From contig JAFGFV010000148.1 in NCBI GenBank assembly GCA_016930895.1, positions 1 through 33,762 on the forward strand: DNA of 33,762 bases. Direction: 5' to 3'. The stretch comes from Spirochaetales bacterium (GTDB taxonomy: Bacteria > Spirochaetota > Spirochaetia > SZUA-6 > DRHE01). This document shows positions 17,259 to 24,551 of this stretch, one piece after another. The notes beneath the pieces are model-generated. The model was not told where the DNA came from and did no database searches. It was given only the letters and a program-made list of their open reading frames with translations. The stretch's first letter is position 1, and every line of letters starts with the position of its first letter. The translations under genes and the position numbers were made by a program.

Positions 17259-18981
17259 TAGCCTTGGGAGCGGCCTTGGGCGGGTAGGCCCCCTCGTGGT
17301 GGATCGAGCGCATCAGCCGGTTGATCTCCTCCAGCGGGGAAACGTACTCGTGGAACGAGAACACGATGGGGTAGCCCCGCACGGAAACCGCCCGTATCGG
17401 CTTTTCCAGGCAGTCTAGGAGGGGCCCGGTCAGGTCGACGAAGTGCTCCGCCTTGATCGGGATGAAGACCAACTGCTTGCCGTCGTTCTTGAGCACGCCG
17501 ATGCGGCGCGGCACCTGCACGAAGTAGATCAGGAACGCCGAGCCGTCTCCGCCGACGCTCAGAGAAGCCTTGGGCGGGAGGCGGTGGATGTTCCGGGAAC
17601 CGATCTGGGAGTTCTGTTCCTGTACCCGCATGATGATGGGCCTGCCCTTCTTGCGCCCCCTGCCTTTGGCCCCATAGAAACCGGCGAACGAGGCCTCCGC
17701 CATCCGGTTGCGGAGAAACAGGACCAGGAACACCACGGCAGCCGCGGCCAGGAGGGCGATCAAGAGATAGAGCCAGTGGGCGGAGAGAAACGAAGCGAGC
17801 TTGGAGCCGGAAGCCGCGGAGGGGTCGTACCTCAGCAGCAGCTCTCCCTGAAGCGGGGAGACCCGGACCTCGGGGTCGGCGAATAGCAGCGCCACAGGCA
17901 GGCGGTGTTCCCCCGGGGGCAGGTCCGAAGGCAGGCGCAGGAGGGCCTCCAGCTTTCCAGACTCCTGGGGGGCGATACGGGCCCTGACGCCCCGGGCGAG
18001 GAGATCGCGGCCCTCGTACAGCACCGAGGCGAGGGTCAGATCCAGGACTTGGTCGGAGAAGTTGCTCACCAGGAACGGGACCCGGACCCTCCGCGAGACC
18101 GTGCCCAGGTCGCCGGGGAAGCGGAGGGTGGCGAAGCCGGTGAGCTTGCCCGACAGGATGTCGGTGTCAACCCCTGCGCCCTCGTCCATCTCCACGACGT
18201 CGGTGGCGAACGCCTCGGCCAGCTCTTGCAGGAAATTGTCGCCCGCCGCTGCCTCGCCGGGAGCCGGCCCCTGGGGCGCAGTCGCCGCCTGGGGCTCAGT
18301 CGCCGTCGGCGCGCCGTCGCCGGCCACCTGTGCGGCGTCGCCGGCCGTCCCCGCCGCGCCAGCCTGCGGCTGCGGCGTGGCGGCTTGCGCCTGCCCAGCA
18401 CCTGCCTCGCCCTGCGGCGTCCCCGGTTCGGCTGGGCCCGCGAGCCCGGCCTCGCGGCCCGGCGTTTTCAGGATCCTGACCTCCCATCCCTCCCGGCGGA
18501 TACGCTCGGTGTTGGCCAGCAGGCGCTGCAGCGCCTCTTGCGCCCCCACGCGGTTGGCGCTGCCGGGAGGCGGGTCGTGGATGCCGTCGGTCAGGATCAG
18601 CACAAGCTTGCGGTTCTCCTGCGGTAGGGCGTCGAGGTAGCTGTACAGCCACTCCAGCGCACCGATCAGATCGGTGTAGCGCCCCAAGGGCTTGAGCAGG
18701 AGGACCCGCCCGATCACGGCAGCCAGGTCCGAACCCTCCTCGATCTTTTCCGCGAGCTCCCGCTCCGCGGTGCTGTCGAAGCTCAGCAGATGGAAGCTGT
18801 CACCCTCGCGAAGCCGGTTCTCCAGGATGTCCCGGAGGAGATAGTTCACCAGATCGTCGAAGACCGGGAACATGCTGGCGGAGGTATCGACCATGACGAC
18901 CAGGTCGATCCCGGCCGGCATGGCGCACACCGCGGCGAGGAGGAGAAAGGCCAGCAGGATCGGCAGGCGAGGTCTCTTCAT
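17254..18981 (-). CDS. Membrane-anchored VWA-domain protein with Ala/Pro/Gln insert
   Basis: The name is not known to me. The 575 residues start with a signal peptide (MKRPRLPILLAFLLLAAVCA). A von Willebrand A domain follows with a complete metal site: Asp32-x-Ser34-x-Ser36, Thr103 and Asp132 in LTDG. Unusually, a ~73-residue Ala/Gly/Pro/Gln-rich stretch (174-247) splits the VWA fold before its last helix (FLQELAEAFATDVVE). A beta-rich domain (~280-390) leads to one transmembrane helix (401-423) and a basic, probably cytoplasmic domain of ~150 residues. The start is six bases after the greA stop; GGAGGTGGAG inside greA is a strong ribosome-binding site. It is probably an adhesion or assembly factor that reads out across the membrane. 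Confidence 0.8.
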   Translation of the reverse strand: MKRPRLPILLAFLLLAAVCAMPAGIDLVVMVDTSASMFPVFDDLVNYLLRDILENRLREGDSFHLLSFDSTAERELAEKIEEGSDLAAVIGRVLLLKPLGRYTDLIGALEWLYSYLDALPQENRKLVLILTDGIHDPPPGSANRVGAQEALQRLLANTERIRREGWEVRILKTPGREAGLAGPAEPGTPQGEAGAGQAQAATPQPQAGAAGTAGDAAQVAGDGAPTATEPQAATAPQGPAPGEAAAGDNFLQELAEAFATDVVEMDEGAGVDTDILSGKLTGFATLRFPGDLGTVSRRVRVPFLVSNFSDQVLDLTLASVLYEGRDLLARGVRARIAPQESGKLEALLRLPSDLPPGEHRLPVALLFADPEVRVSPLQGELLLRYDPSAASGSKLASFLSAHWLYLLIALLAAAAVVFLVLFLRNRMAEASFAGFYGAKGRGRKKGRPIIMRVQEQNSQIGSRNIHRLPPKASLSVGGDGSAFLIYFVQVPRRIGVLKNDGKQLVFIPIKAEHFVDLTGPLLDCLEKPIRAVSVRGYPIVFSFHEYVSPLEEINRLMRSIHHEGAYPPKAAPKAT

Positions 18982-18987
18982 GGCGTT

Positions 18988-21678
18988 CTACTCCACCTCC
19001 GCCCGGGCGATTTCTGCGACGCGGTACCGGAAACGCTTCTCGCCCACGTTGAACTCCAGCTCCTGTCCGACGGTGTGGTTGAGCAGCTCCGCGCCCAGAG
19101 GCGAGCGGTAGGAAATGACGTTCTTGGCCGGATTGGATTCCCACGGACCCAGAATCACGTACTGCTCGGGGGTTTGCGTGTCGAGGTTCTCGAGCCGGAC
19201 CAGGGTCCCGAAGGAGATCTGGTCCGTGACCACCTGGGATTCGTCGAAAATCTGCGCGCGCTGCAGCTCCTCCTGAAGGCGGGAGGCGGCGGATTTGAGG
19301 AGCTCCTGCTTCTCCAGGGCCGCCTTGTACTCGGCGTTCTCGCGCAGGTCTCCCTTGGACATGGCCTGACCGATCTCCTGCGAGTTCTGGGGTATCTCGG
19401 TCTCGAGGATGTTGCGCAGCTCCCGCTGTTTTTCCTCGTAGCTCTTGCGGGTGACCATGAGTCCCAGGCTCACGGTTTCCTTTTCCTGGTCCCCCCGGAA
19501 CTGGTAGGCCGGGAACCGCTCTTTGATCTGCTGTTTGAGGCCGATCTTGATCGAGGGATCCAGCTCCTTGACCTCGTCGAGCAGGGTGTACAGGCGGCGA
19601 ATCGACTCTTCTCCGGTGGCCTGGATGTACCCGAGCAGGCGCTGCTCCTTGAACAGGAAGTCCTGGATCTGCCTGTTGATCTTGCGGTTGTGGCTCACAT
19701 CCCGCTTGTCGTTGATCTCCCGGAAGGTGATGTCCAGCAGGTGGATCATGCCGATCAGGACCTTCTCCAGGCGCAGTTGCATGTCTTTGACCCAGGGCTC
19801 GTCCAGGAGGTTGCGGGCGACCCAGACGAAGGCTTCCCGGTATTCCCGGTAGCGGCTGGTGATCTGGTTCAGGAGCCCCTTCAGGATCTCCGTCTCCTTC
19901 TCCCGCGCGAGCTCGTCGATGATGAACTTGCTGTTGTAGCCCAGGAACAGGCGGGCATACACGGAAGGCCAGTCCCGATGGTGGGCCTTGAGCTGGACCA
20001 GGAAGCTTTTCTTGAGCTCGCTGTCGGCGATGCGGCCGAACAGCCCCTCCACGTCGTCCACCTGGGCAAGAAGGTCTGCAAAGGTGTAGTCCAGCCCAGG
20101 GTTCAGATACGGATACACGTTGACGATTTCCTGGACCAGGAGGTAGCTGGCGACCGTGTGTTCCGTCACGGACGCGTAGGCCTTCGCGAACCCTACGAAG
20201 TAGCCGAACATCTCGGCAAAGAAGTCGGAATCCGGCTCCTCGTGCTCCAGGAACTCTCGGACGGTCTGCACGCGGTCAAAGAAGTGCTTCTCGGCCTTGA
20301 ACTTGTTGAAGATCTTCTCTTCCAGGGAGATCGGCTTGTCCCTGACCGTGTAGCGATCGAGCTTTTCGGGAACGTTGCCGAAGATCGGGTTGGTCTTGAG
20401 GATCTTGCGGGCCTCCGTGCTCCACTTCGACCACTCCCCCGCAGTCAAGACTTTGGGCACCAGCTGCTCCTTGACCATCTTCATGTCCGCCTGGTTGTCG
20501 AAGCTCTTGATGACCGTCTTGAGGGCCCAGACCGGGTCCTCCTTCACGCGCCTGCGGAGCTCTTCCTTGGGGGTCGTGTGGATGAGAACCCAGATGTGGT
20601 CCTGGCTGAGGATCTTGAGGGCGCCCACGGCCATCTTGAGGCTCATCCGGTGCCCCGGTTTGGAGGCAAAATCGATCACAATGCCGTCGTTTTGGATGTC
20701 GACGATCTGGCCGATCTTCCAGCTGGAGTGGTAGACGTAGTTACCCACGTCGAAGGAGATGTGCTTCTCGAAATCCGCGATGGCGTCATGCACGTTGCGC
20801 CAGCTCTGATTGAGGTTGGAGATCCGCAGGTACTCCTCCAGCTGGCTGTGCCCCGTGTACTTCTGCCGGAAGCACTCCACGATCTCCTTGCGGGCGTCGG
20901 AGTTCTTGGGTTCGTAGGTCAGCACCCGCTTGAGGATCTCGATCGCCGTATCCCACTCTCCGGAGCTCTTGAAATGGGGGACCAGGTAGCCCAGCAGCTG
21001 TGCGGCGCGCTCACCGCTGAGGACCTTGACGATCTTGCGTTCGATCGAGAAGAAGAACTCGACATCCTCCGGGGCATACTCGATGAGCTTCTCCCAGACT
21101 TCCTTGACGTTGGCGAACATCTTCTTGTTGATGAAACGGTGGAGGGCCTTCTTGAAGTAGTCGATGGCGCTTTCGGTGTCCCCCTCCTGCTCCTTCTTCT
21201 CGGCCAGCAGTTTGACGATCTCCGCCTCTTCGTAGTCGACCTTGATATACCGCTCCCAGATGGCATACTTCTTGTCCTGCTCGTTCTCGTTCTCGTACAC
21301 CTCGGCGAGGGTCCTCAGGGCGAACTTGCTCTCGCCGTACTCGAGCATTCGGCTGCACAGGTACTCGACGATGTTCCACTTGTGGTTGTCCGTGAAGATG
21401 TTGACCAGGGCCACCAGGTTGGAATCGTCGACCAGCTGCTTGCCCAGCGAGATGATCCCCGAGAGGTACAACCCGACGATGCTGTTGCGGGTGTGGCGCA
21501 GATGCTCCTCGCAGAGATCCAGCACCTCGTCGTCCTTCTCGGACTTGCGGGTCTCCCGGATGATCTCGTCCAGCTCGATGAAGTTGTTGATGCTGTAGCT
21601 GTTGAGGGTAGCCCGGGTCCACTTCTCCTCGTTGAGCAGCTCGCTGACTTGCTTGGTTAAGGTTTCGGCCAATTTCAT
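18988..21678 (-). CDS. greA: Giant spirochaete-type GreA with long helical N-terminus
   Basis: GreA rescues backtracked RNA polymerase by stimulating transcript cleavage through the secondary channel. Only residues ~741-896 are GreA: VTRKSYEEKQREL, then the coiled coil with tip GDLRENAEY (Asp777 and Glu780, the acidic pair that coordinates the catalytic metal), then the FKBP-like end. The preceding ~740 residues are mainly helical, TPR-like at ~100-270, with an SH3/CarD-like beta segment at 309-366 and a W-rich EWSKWSTEARKIL stretch at ~415. From memory, Borrelia has the same ~900-residue form. ATG 21678 has AGGAG only 2 nt upstream, so TTG at codon 3 (spacing 8) may be the real start. It lies 31 bp after the TPR gene. 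Confidence 0.92.
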   Translation of the reverse strand: MKLAETLTKQVSELLNEEKWTRATLNSYSINNFIELDEIIRETRKSEKDDEVLDLCEEHLRHTRNSIVGLYLSGIISLGKQLVDDSNLVALVNIFTDNHKWNIVEYLCSRMLEYGESKFALRTLAEVYENENEQDKKYAIWERYIKVDYEEAEIVKLLAEKKEQEGDTESAIDYFKKALHRFINKKMFANVKEVWEKLIEYAPEDVEFFFSIERKIVKVLSGERAAQLLGYLVPHFKSSGEWDTAIEILKRVLTYEPKNSDARKEIVECFRQKYTGHSQLEEYLRISNLNQSWRNVHDAIADFEKHISFDVGNYVYHSSWKIGQIVDIQNDGIVIDFASKPGHRMSLKMAVGALKILSQDHIWVLIHTTPKEELRRRVKEDPVWALKTVIKSFDNQADMKMVKEQLVPKVLTAGEWSKWSTEARKILKTNPIFGNVPEKLDRYTVRDKPISLEEKIFNKFKAEKHFFDRVQTVREFLEHEEPDSDFFAEMFGYFVGFAKAYASVTEHTVASYLLVQEIVNVYPYLNPGLDYTFADLLAQVDDVEGLFGRIADSELKKSFLVQLKAHHRDWPSVYARLFLGYNSKFIIDELAREKETEILKGLLNQITSRYREYREAFVWVARNLLDEPWVKDMQLRLEKVLIGMIHLLDITFREINDKRDVSHNRKINRQIQDFLFKEQRLLGYIQATGEESIRRLYTLLDEVKELDPSIKIGLKQQIKERFPAYQFRGDQEKETVSLGLMVTRKSYEEKQRELRNILETEIPQNSQEIGQAMSKGDLRENAEYKAALEKQELLKSAASRLQEELQRAQIFDESQVVTDQISFGTLVRLENLDTQTPEQYVILGPWESNPAKNVISYRSPLGAELLNHTVGQELEFNVGEKRFRYRVAEIARAEVE
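20581..20754 (-). other. SH3/CarD-like segment within GreA
   Basis: Residues 309-366 read as a compact beta-barrel: VGNYVYHSSWKIGQIVDI, a turn, GIVIDFASKPGHRMSL, then a helix. The pattern (G-x-Y-V-x-H then K-I-G-x-I) resembles CarD/TRCF RNA polymerase interaction or KOW domains. The likeness is by eye only. Confidence 0.4.
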
Positions 21679-21709
21679 TACTCCTGCATCTTGTCCAGAG
21701 TTCGGTTGT

Positions 21710-22651
21710 TCAGTTGGTGTATTCCTGGTACACGTCCAGGTCCAACTCGCGGATCCTGCCCAGGACCTCCTCGACCTTGGAGCGCTCTTCTCCGGAGGAG
21801 ACGAAGTGGTCGATCAGCCACAGGTAGTGATTGACCAGACGGGGAACCCGGTCCGCGGCCCCGTCGTGCACCTCCCGTTCGAGCTGATGGATCGCCTGTT
21901 TGAGCCTGCCCAACTCGAGCGGGCGCAGCTCCCGCTTGACGTTGAACAGCCCGAACACCGCCCCGTAGATCGGGATCCATTCCCGTACGTCCACCTCTCC
22001 GAGCCGTTCCCGGAGGGCCGAGGCGAGCCGCTGGATCATCGGGGCCTCGAGGTAGGACAACTCGATACCCTGGGGGTCCAGGAAGAACGCCTCGCGAAAG
22101 AAGACCTTGGCGGCCCGGTCCTCGTTCACCAGAGAGTAGCAGTCGGCCAACTCTGCGAGGATGGCCGGGTCGTCGCGCTTGATCTGGCTGGCCATCTCGA
22201 GAAAGCGAAGCGCGTTCTCGTAGCTGCCCCGGGACTTGTGGCAGCGCCCGATCCGGAAGAGGATCTCGGGATCGCTCATGTCCGTCTCGTTGTACAGGGC
22301 CAGGTAGTGCTGCAGGGCGCGCCCGAACACGAAGTACTTGAGGGTGAACAGGCACCGCTCGGAGAGATTTTCCATGCGTTCGACGAACCCTCCGAAGGCT
22401 TTCCACTGGTTCAGGTAATACTCGCCTTTCTCGTAGTCTCCGGCGATCGCGTCCACCCGCTCCAGGCGTTCCCGCCAGAAGTTGGCACACTTGAGGGCGT
22501 CGGTGACGTCCCGGTACTCGAAATCGATCGCCAGGGCCTTCTCCAGAAGCACCTCGGCCTCTGCGAAATCCCCGTCCTTGAAGCTGAGATAGACCCGGTT
22601 GAGGATCTGGACGATGTCGTTTTCCCTGAACGTCAGCTGTTTCTCGCTCAT
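21710..22651 (-). CDS. TPR-like cytoplasmic protein upstream of greA
   Basis: This helical protein has no family name I recognise and no signal peptide. It shows tetratricopeptide periodicity, for example YLSFKDGDFAEAEVLLEKAL, ILFRIGRCHKSRGSYENALR and ILAELADCYSLVNEDRAAKV. An in-frame ATG at 22718-22720 would give 336 residues, but the -10 box TATAAT overlaps that ATG, so the transcript should start inside its third or fourth codon. The next Met (22649-22651) gives MSEKQLTFREND, 313 residues, after a leader of about 60 nt. A TTG just before it is an alternative, and neither has a clear Shine-Dalgarno sequence. It is probably a partner of the TPR part of the giant GreA. From memory, Borrelia also has an unnamed gene before greA. 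Confidence 0.75.
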   Translation of the reverse strand: MSEKQLTFRENDIVQILNRVYLSFKDGDFAEAEVLLEKALAIDFEYRDVTDALKCANFWRERLERVDAIAGDYEKGEYYLNQWKAFGGFVERMENLSERCLFTLKYFVFGRALQHYLALYNETDMSDPEILFRIGRCHKSRGSYENALRFLEMASQIKRDDPAILAELADCYSLVNEDRAAKVFFREAFFLDPQGIELSYLEAPMIQRLASALRERLGEVDVREWIPIYGAVFGLFNVKRELRPLELGRLKQAIHQLEREVHDGAADRVPRLVNHYLWLIDHFVSSGEERSKVEEVLGRIRELDLDVYQEYTN

Positions 22652-22718
22652 CAACCGAAAAACCGACAGGAGTGGGAGTGCCTCGCCTGGGGGTTGCCCT
22701 TCAGCCTCTCTGCGTTTC

Positions 22719-22746
22719 ATTATAACATTCCGCTGAGTTTAGTCAA
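22719..22746 (-). promoter_or_regulatory. Sigma70-type promoter of the TPR-greA-VWA unit
   Basis: On the minus strand, TTGACT (22746-22741) is followed after 16 bp by a perfect TATAAT (22724-22719). The expected start of transcription is near 22712. In a GC-rich genome this AT-rich match stands out. The -10 overlaps an ATG, which rules that ATG out as the start for this transcript. Confidence 0.8.
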
Positions 22747-22784
22747 TTAACGTCCCTCGAAGCATTTGCGCCGGAGATATGCCT

Positions 22785-22800
22785 TCTTGCCCGGGCAAGA
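22785..22800. promoter_or_regulatory. Perfect 16-bp palindrome between divergent promoters
   Basis: TCTTGCCCGGGCAAGA is a perfect inverted repeat with no central spacer. It ends 6 bp before the rpe -35 box and lies about 40 bp upstream of the opposite -35. Position and symmetry fit an operator or activator site for a dimeric regulator. The regulator is not identifiable here. Confidence 0.5.
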
Positions 22801-22806
22801 CGCGGA

Positions 22807-22836
22807 TTGAACCCGGCGCGGGCCATCTGGTATGAT
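22807..22836 (+). promoter_or_regulatory. Sigma70-type promoter of rpe
   Basis: TTGAAC (22807-22812), an 18-bp spacer and TATGAT (22831-22836) form a good sigma70-type promoter. The start of transcription is expected around 22842-22844, directly at the rpe ATG. Confidence 0.7.
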
Positions 22837-22842
22837 TGGAAA

Positions 22843-23529
22843 ATGATGAATCAGCAACAGGTCCTGATAGCGCCCTCGATACTGTCGGCCGATTTCGCCC
22901 ACCTCGCCGAGGGGATCCGAACCATCGACCAGGGAAAGGGCGATTGGGTGCACCTGGACATCATGGACGGGTGCTTCGTTCCGAACATCACCTTCGGACC
23001 GCAGATGGTAGCGGCGCTTAGACCGCACACGCGAACCTTCTTCGATGCACATCTCATGATCACGCATCCCGACCAGTTCATCGAGCGCTTCGTCGAGGCG
23101 GGTGCCGACGGCGTCACCATTCACTACGAGAGCGTGATCCACGTGCACCGGGCGCTGTCGAGCATCCGGAAGTTGGGAAGGAAGGTTGGAGTTTCCATCG
23201 TACCTTCAACCCCGGCGGACTCGCTGTCGGAGATCCTGGGCGAGGTGGACCTGGTTCTGGTCATGACGGTCAATCCGGGCTTCGGAGGGCAGGAGTTGAT
23301 CCCGCGGACTCTGGAAAAGGTGCGGAATCTGGACCGGATGCGCAAGGAACGCGGCTACGGCTACCTGATCCAGGTCGACGGGGGGATCAACCGGGAGACG
23401 AGCCGGCTGGCCGTGGCTGCGGGAGCGGATGTGCTGGTCGTGGGCTCCGCCGTCTTCAATGCCCCCGACCCGGAGGAGGAGATCCGGTGGCTCAAGAACT
23501 GCGGCGGGGGCAAGCGCGGACCCGGCTGA
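22843..23529 (+). CDS. rpe: Ribulose-phosphate 3-epimerase
   Basis: Rpe interconverts ribulose 5-phosphate and xylulose 5-phosphate in the pentose phosphate pathway. The 228-residue TIM barrel has the family landmarks: IAPSILSADFAHL, the metal-binding HLDIMDG (His and Asp), DAHLMI, VMTVNPGFGGQ, and VDGGIN near the C-terminus with the second catalytic Asp. There are two adjacent ATGs (22843 and 22846). An in-frame TTG at 22807 is part of the -35 box, so it cannot be the start. With transcription expected at ~22843 there is no room for a ribosome-binding site, so the mRNA is probably leaderless. Confidence 0.96.
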   Translation: MMNQQQVLIAPSILSADFAHLAEGIRTIDQGKGDWVHLDIMDGCFVPNITFGPQMVAALRPHTRTFFDAHLMITHPDQFIERFVEAGADGVTIHYESVIHVHRALSSIRKLGRKVGVSIVPSTPADSLSEILGEVDLVLVMTVNPGFGGQELIPRTLEKVRNLDRMRKERGYGYLIQVDGGINRETSRLAVAAGADVLVVGSAVFNAPDPEEEIRWLKNCGGGKRGPG

Positions 23530-23543
23530 TTTTTCCGTACAGT

Positions 23544-23573
23544 TTGTTTTTCGCGGAGTCGAAGAGTTATAGA
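23544..23573 (+). promoter_or_regulatory. Possible promoter before the envelope gene cluster
   Basis: TTGTTT (23544-23549) and TATAGA (23568-23573) are 18 bp apart in a locally AT-rich gap. GAGGAG follows as a ribosome-binding site about 11 nt before ATG 23589. The -10 match is only moderate. Confidence 0.35.
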
Positions 23574-23588
23574 GGAGTACGCTGACCC

Positions 23589-24551
23589 ATGCGCGGCAAG
23601 ACACTGACGGTTTTCCTGTTCGTGGCAGGGTTCCTGGGGCTCGGCGCGTCGCTCCCCCCGACTCTGTACGCCCAGGAGGGTGAAGCGCTCCTGCGCGAGG
23701 GGCTGGGGCATTTCCGGGAGGGACGCTACCAGCAGGCCGTGTCCAGCTTCAGGGGTATCCTCTTCGACGGCGGCGGGTCCGCGGAGTCGCCGGTCGCTGC
23801 GGATGCCTACTACTGGGTTGCCCGATCCTACATGGCCCTCGAGCTGTACGAGGAATCCGCGCGGAATCTCGAGTTTTTTCTCAGCTCCTATGCGAATCAC
23901 CGCCTCTACCCGGAGGCCCTGTACCAGAAGGGCCGGCTGCTGTTTCTCCAGGGCGAGGAGGAGAAGGCTATCCTGGTGTTCGACGAGTTCCTGCAGGGTT
24001 ACCCCGGGCACGAGATGACGGCCAACGCGTTGTACTGGACCGGGGAGTCCCTGTACCGCCTCGGGCAGTTGGACGAGGCCGCCGCCGTGCTCACGCAGGT
24101 CCTTGAAGACCATCCCCAGGGCTTCAAGGTCCCCGATGCGCGCTATCGGCTGTCCCTGATCCAGTTCAAGGAGCGCGAGAACGAGCTCATGAAGCTCCTC
24201 AAGTGGAGCCACGAGGAAACCCTCCGGGTCACGGAGGAGTTTCAGCGCCGCGAACAGGCGTACGAGCAGGCGATCGCGGTCTACCAGCAGCGCCTTTCGG
24301 CGGGTGGCCGGACTGCCGAGTCTGGCGCTTCCCCGCAGGCGGCGCTGCAGGACGAGAACGAACGTCTGAAGCAGCGCGTCCAGGCTCTGGAAGCGCAGCT
24401 GGCAGGCCAGGGCGGCTCCGAGTCCGCCGAAGCCGCGCTGTACGGGGAGCTGGAGAACCGCCGCAAGCTGCTGGAGGCCAAGGCGGAGGCCCTCGCGGTC
24501 AAGGAGGCCCTGCTGCAGGCGCTGGCGCAGCAGGTGGAAACGGGGCAATGA
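23589..24551 (+). CDS. Exported TPR protein with C-terminal coiled coil
   Basis: This is a 320-residue exported protein. The signal peptide (MRGKTLTVFLFVAGFLGLGA) is probably cut after LYA. Residues ~30-190 hold TPR repeats of the BamD/CpoB type, such as GLGHFREGRYQQAVSSFRGIL, AYYWVARSYMALELYEESAR, ALYQKGRLLFLQGEEEKAI and ALYWTGESLYRLGQLDEAA. The C-terminal third is a charged coiled coil (~205-320) with a short Gly/Ser break. In other bacteria such periplasmic TPR proteins help outer-membrane or septal assembly; the exact role here is not known. It is coupled to the next gene by ATGA. Confidence 0.8.
   Translation: MRGKTLTVFLFVAGFLGLGASLPPTLYAQEGEALLREGLGHFREGRYQQAVSSFRGILFDGGGSAESPVAADAYYWVARSYMALELYEESARNLEFFLSSYANHRLYPEALYQKGRLLFLQGEEEKAILVFDEFLQGYPGHEMTANALYWTGESLYRLGQLDEAAAVLTQVLEDHPQGFKVPDARYRLSLIQFKERENELMKLLKWSHEETLRVTEEFQRREQAYEQAIAVYQQRLSAGGRTAESGASPQAALQDENERLKQRVQALEAQLAGQGGSESAEAALYGELENRRKLLEAKAEALAVKEALLQALAQQVETGQ

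Noticed and set aside
18790..21660. Very long open frame (956 codons) on the + strand opposite greA and the VWA gene
   Set aside because: It mirrors the codon pattern of greA, has no ribosome-binding site or recognisable domain and is rich in Leu/Val/Asp/His. It is an antisense shadow of a GC-rich gene.
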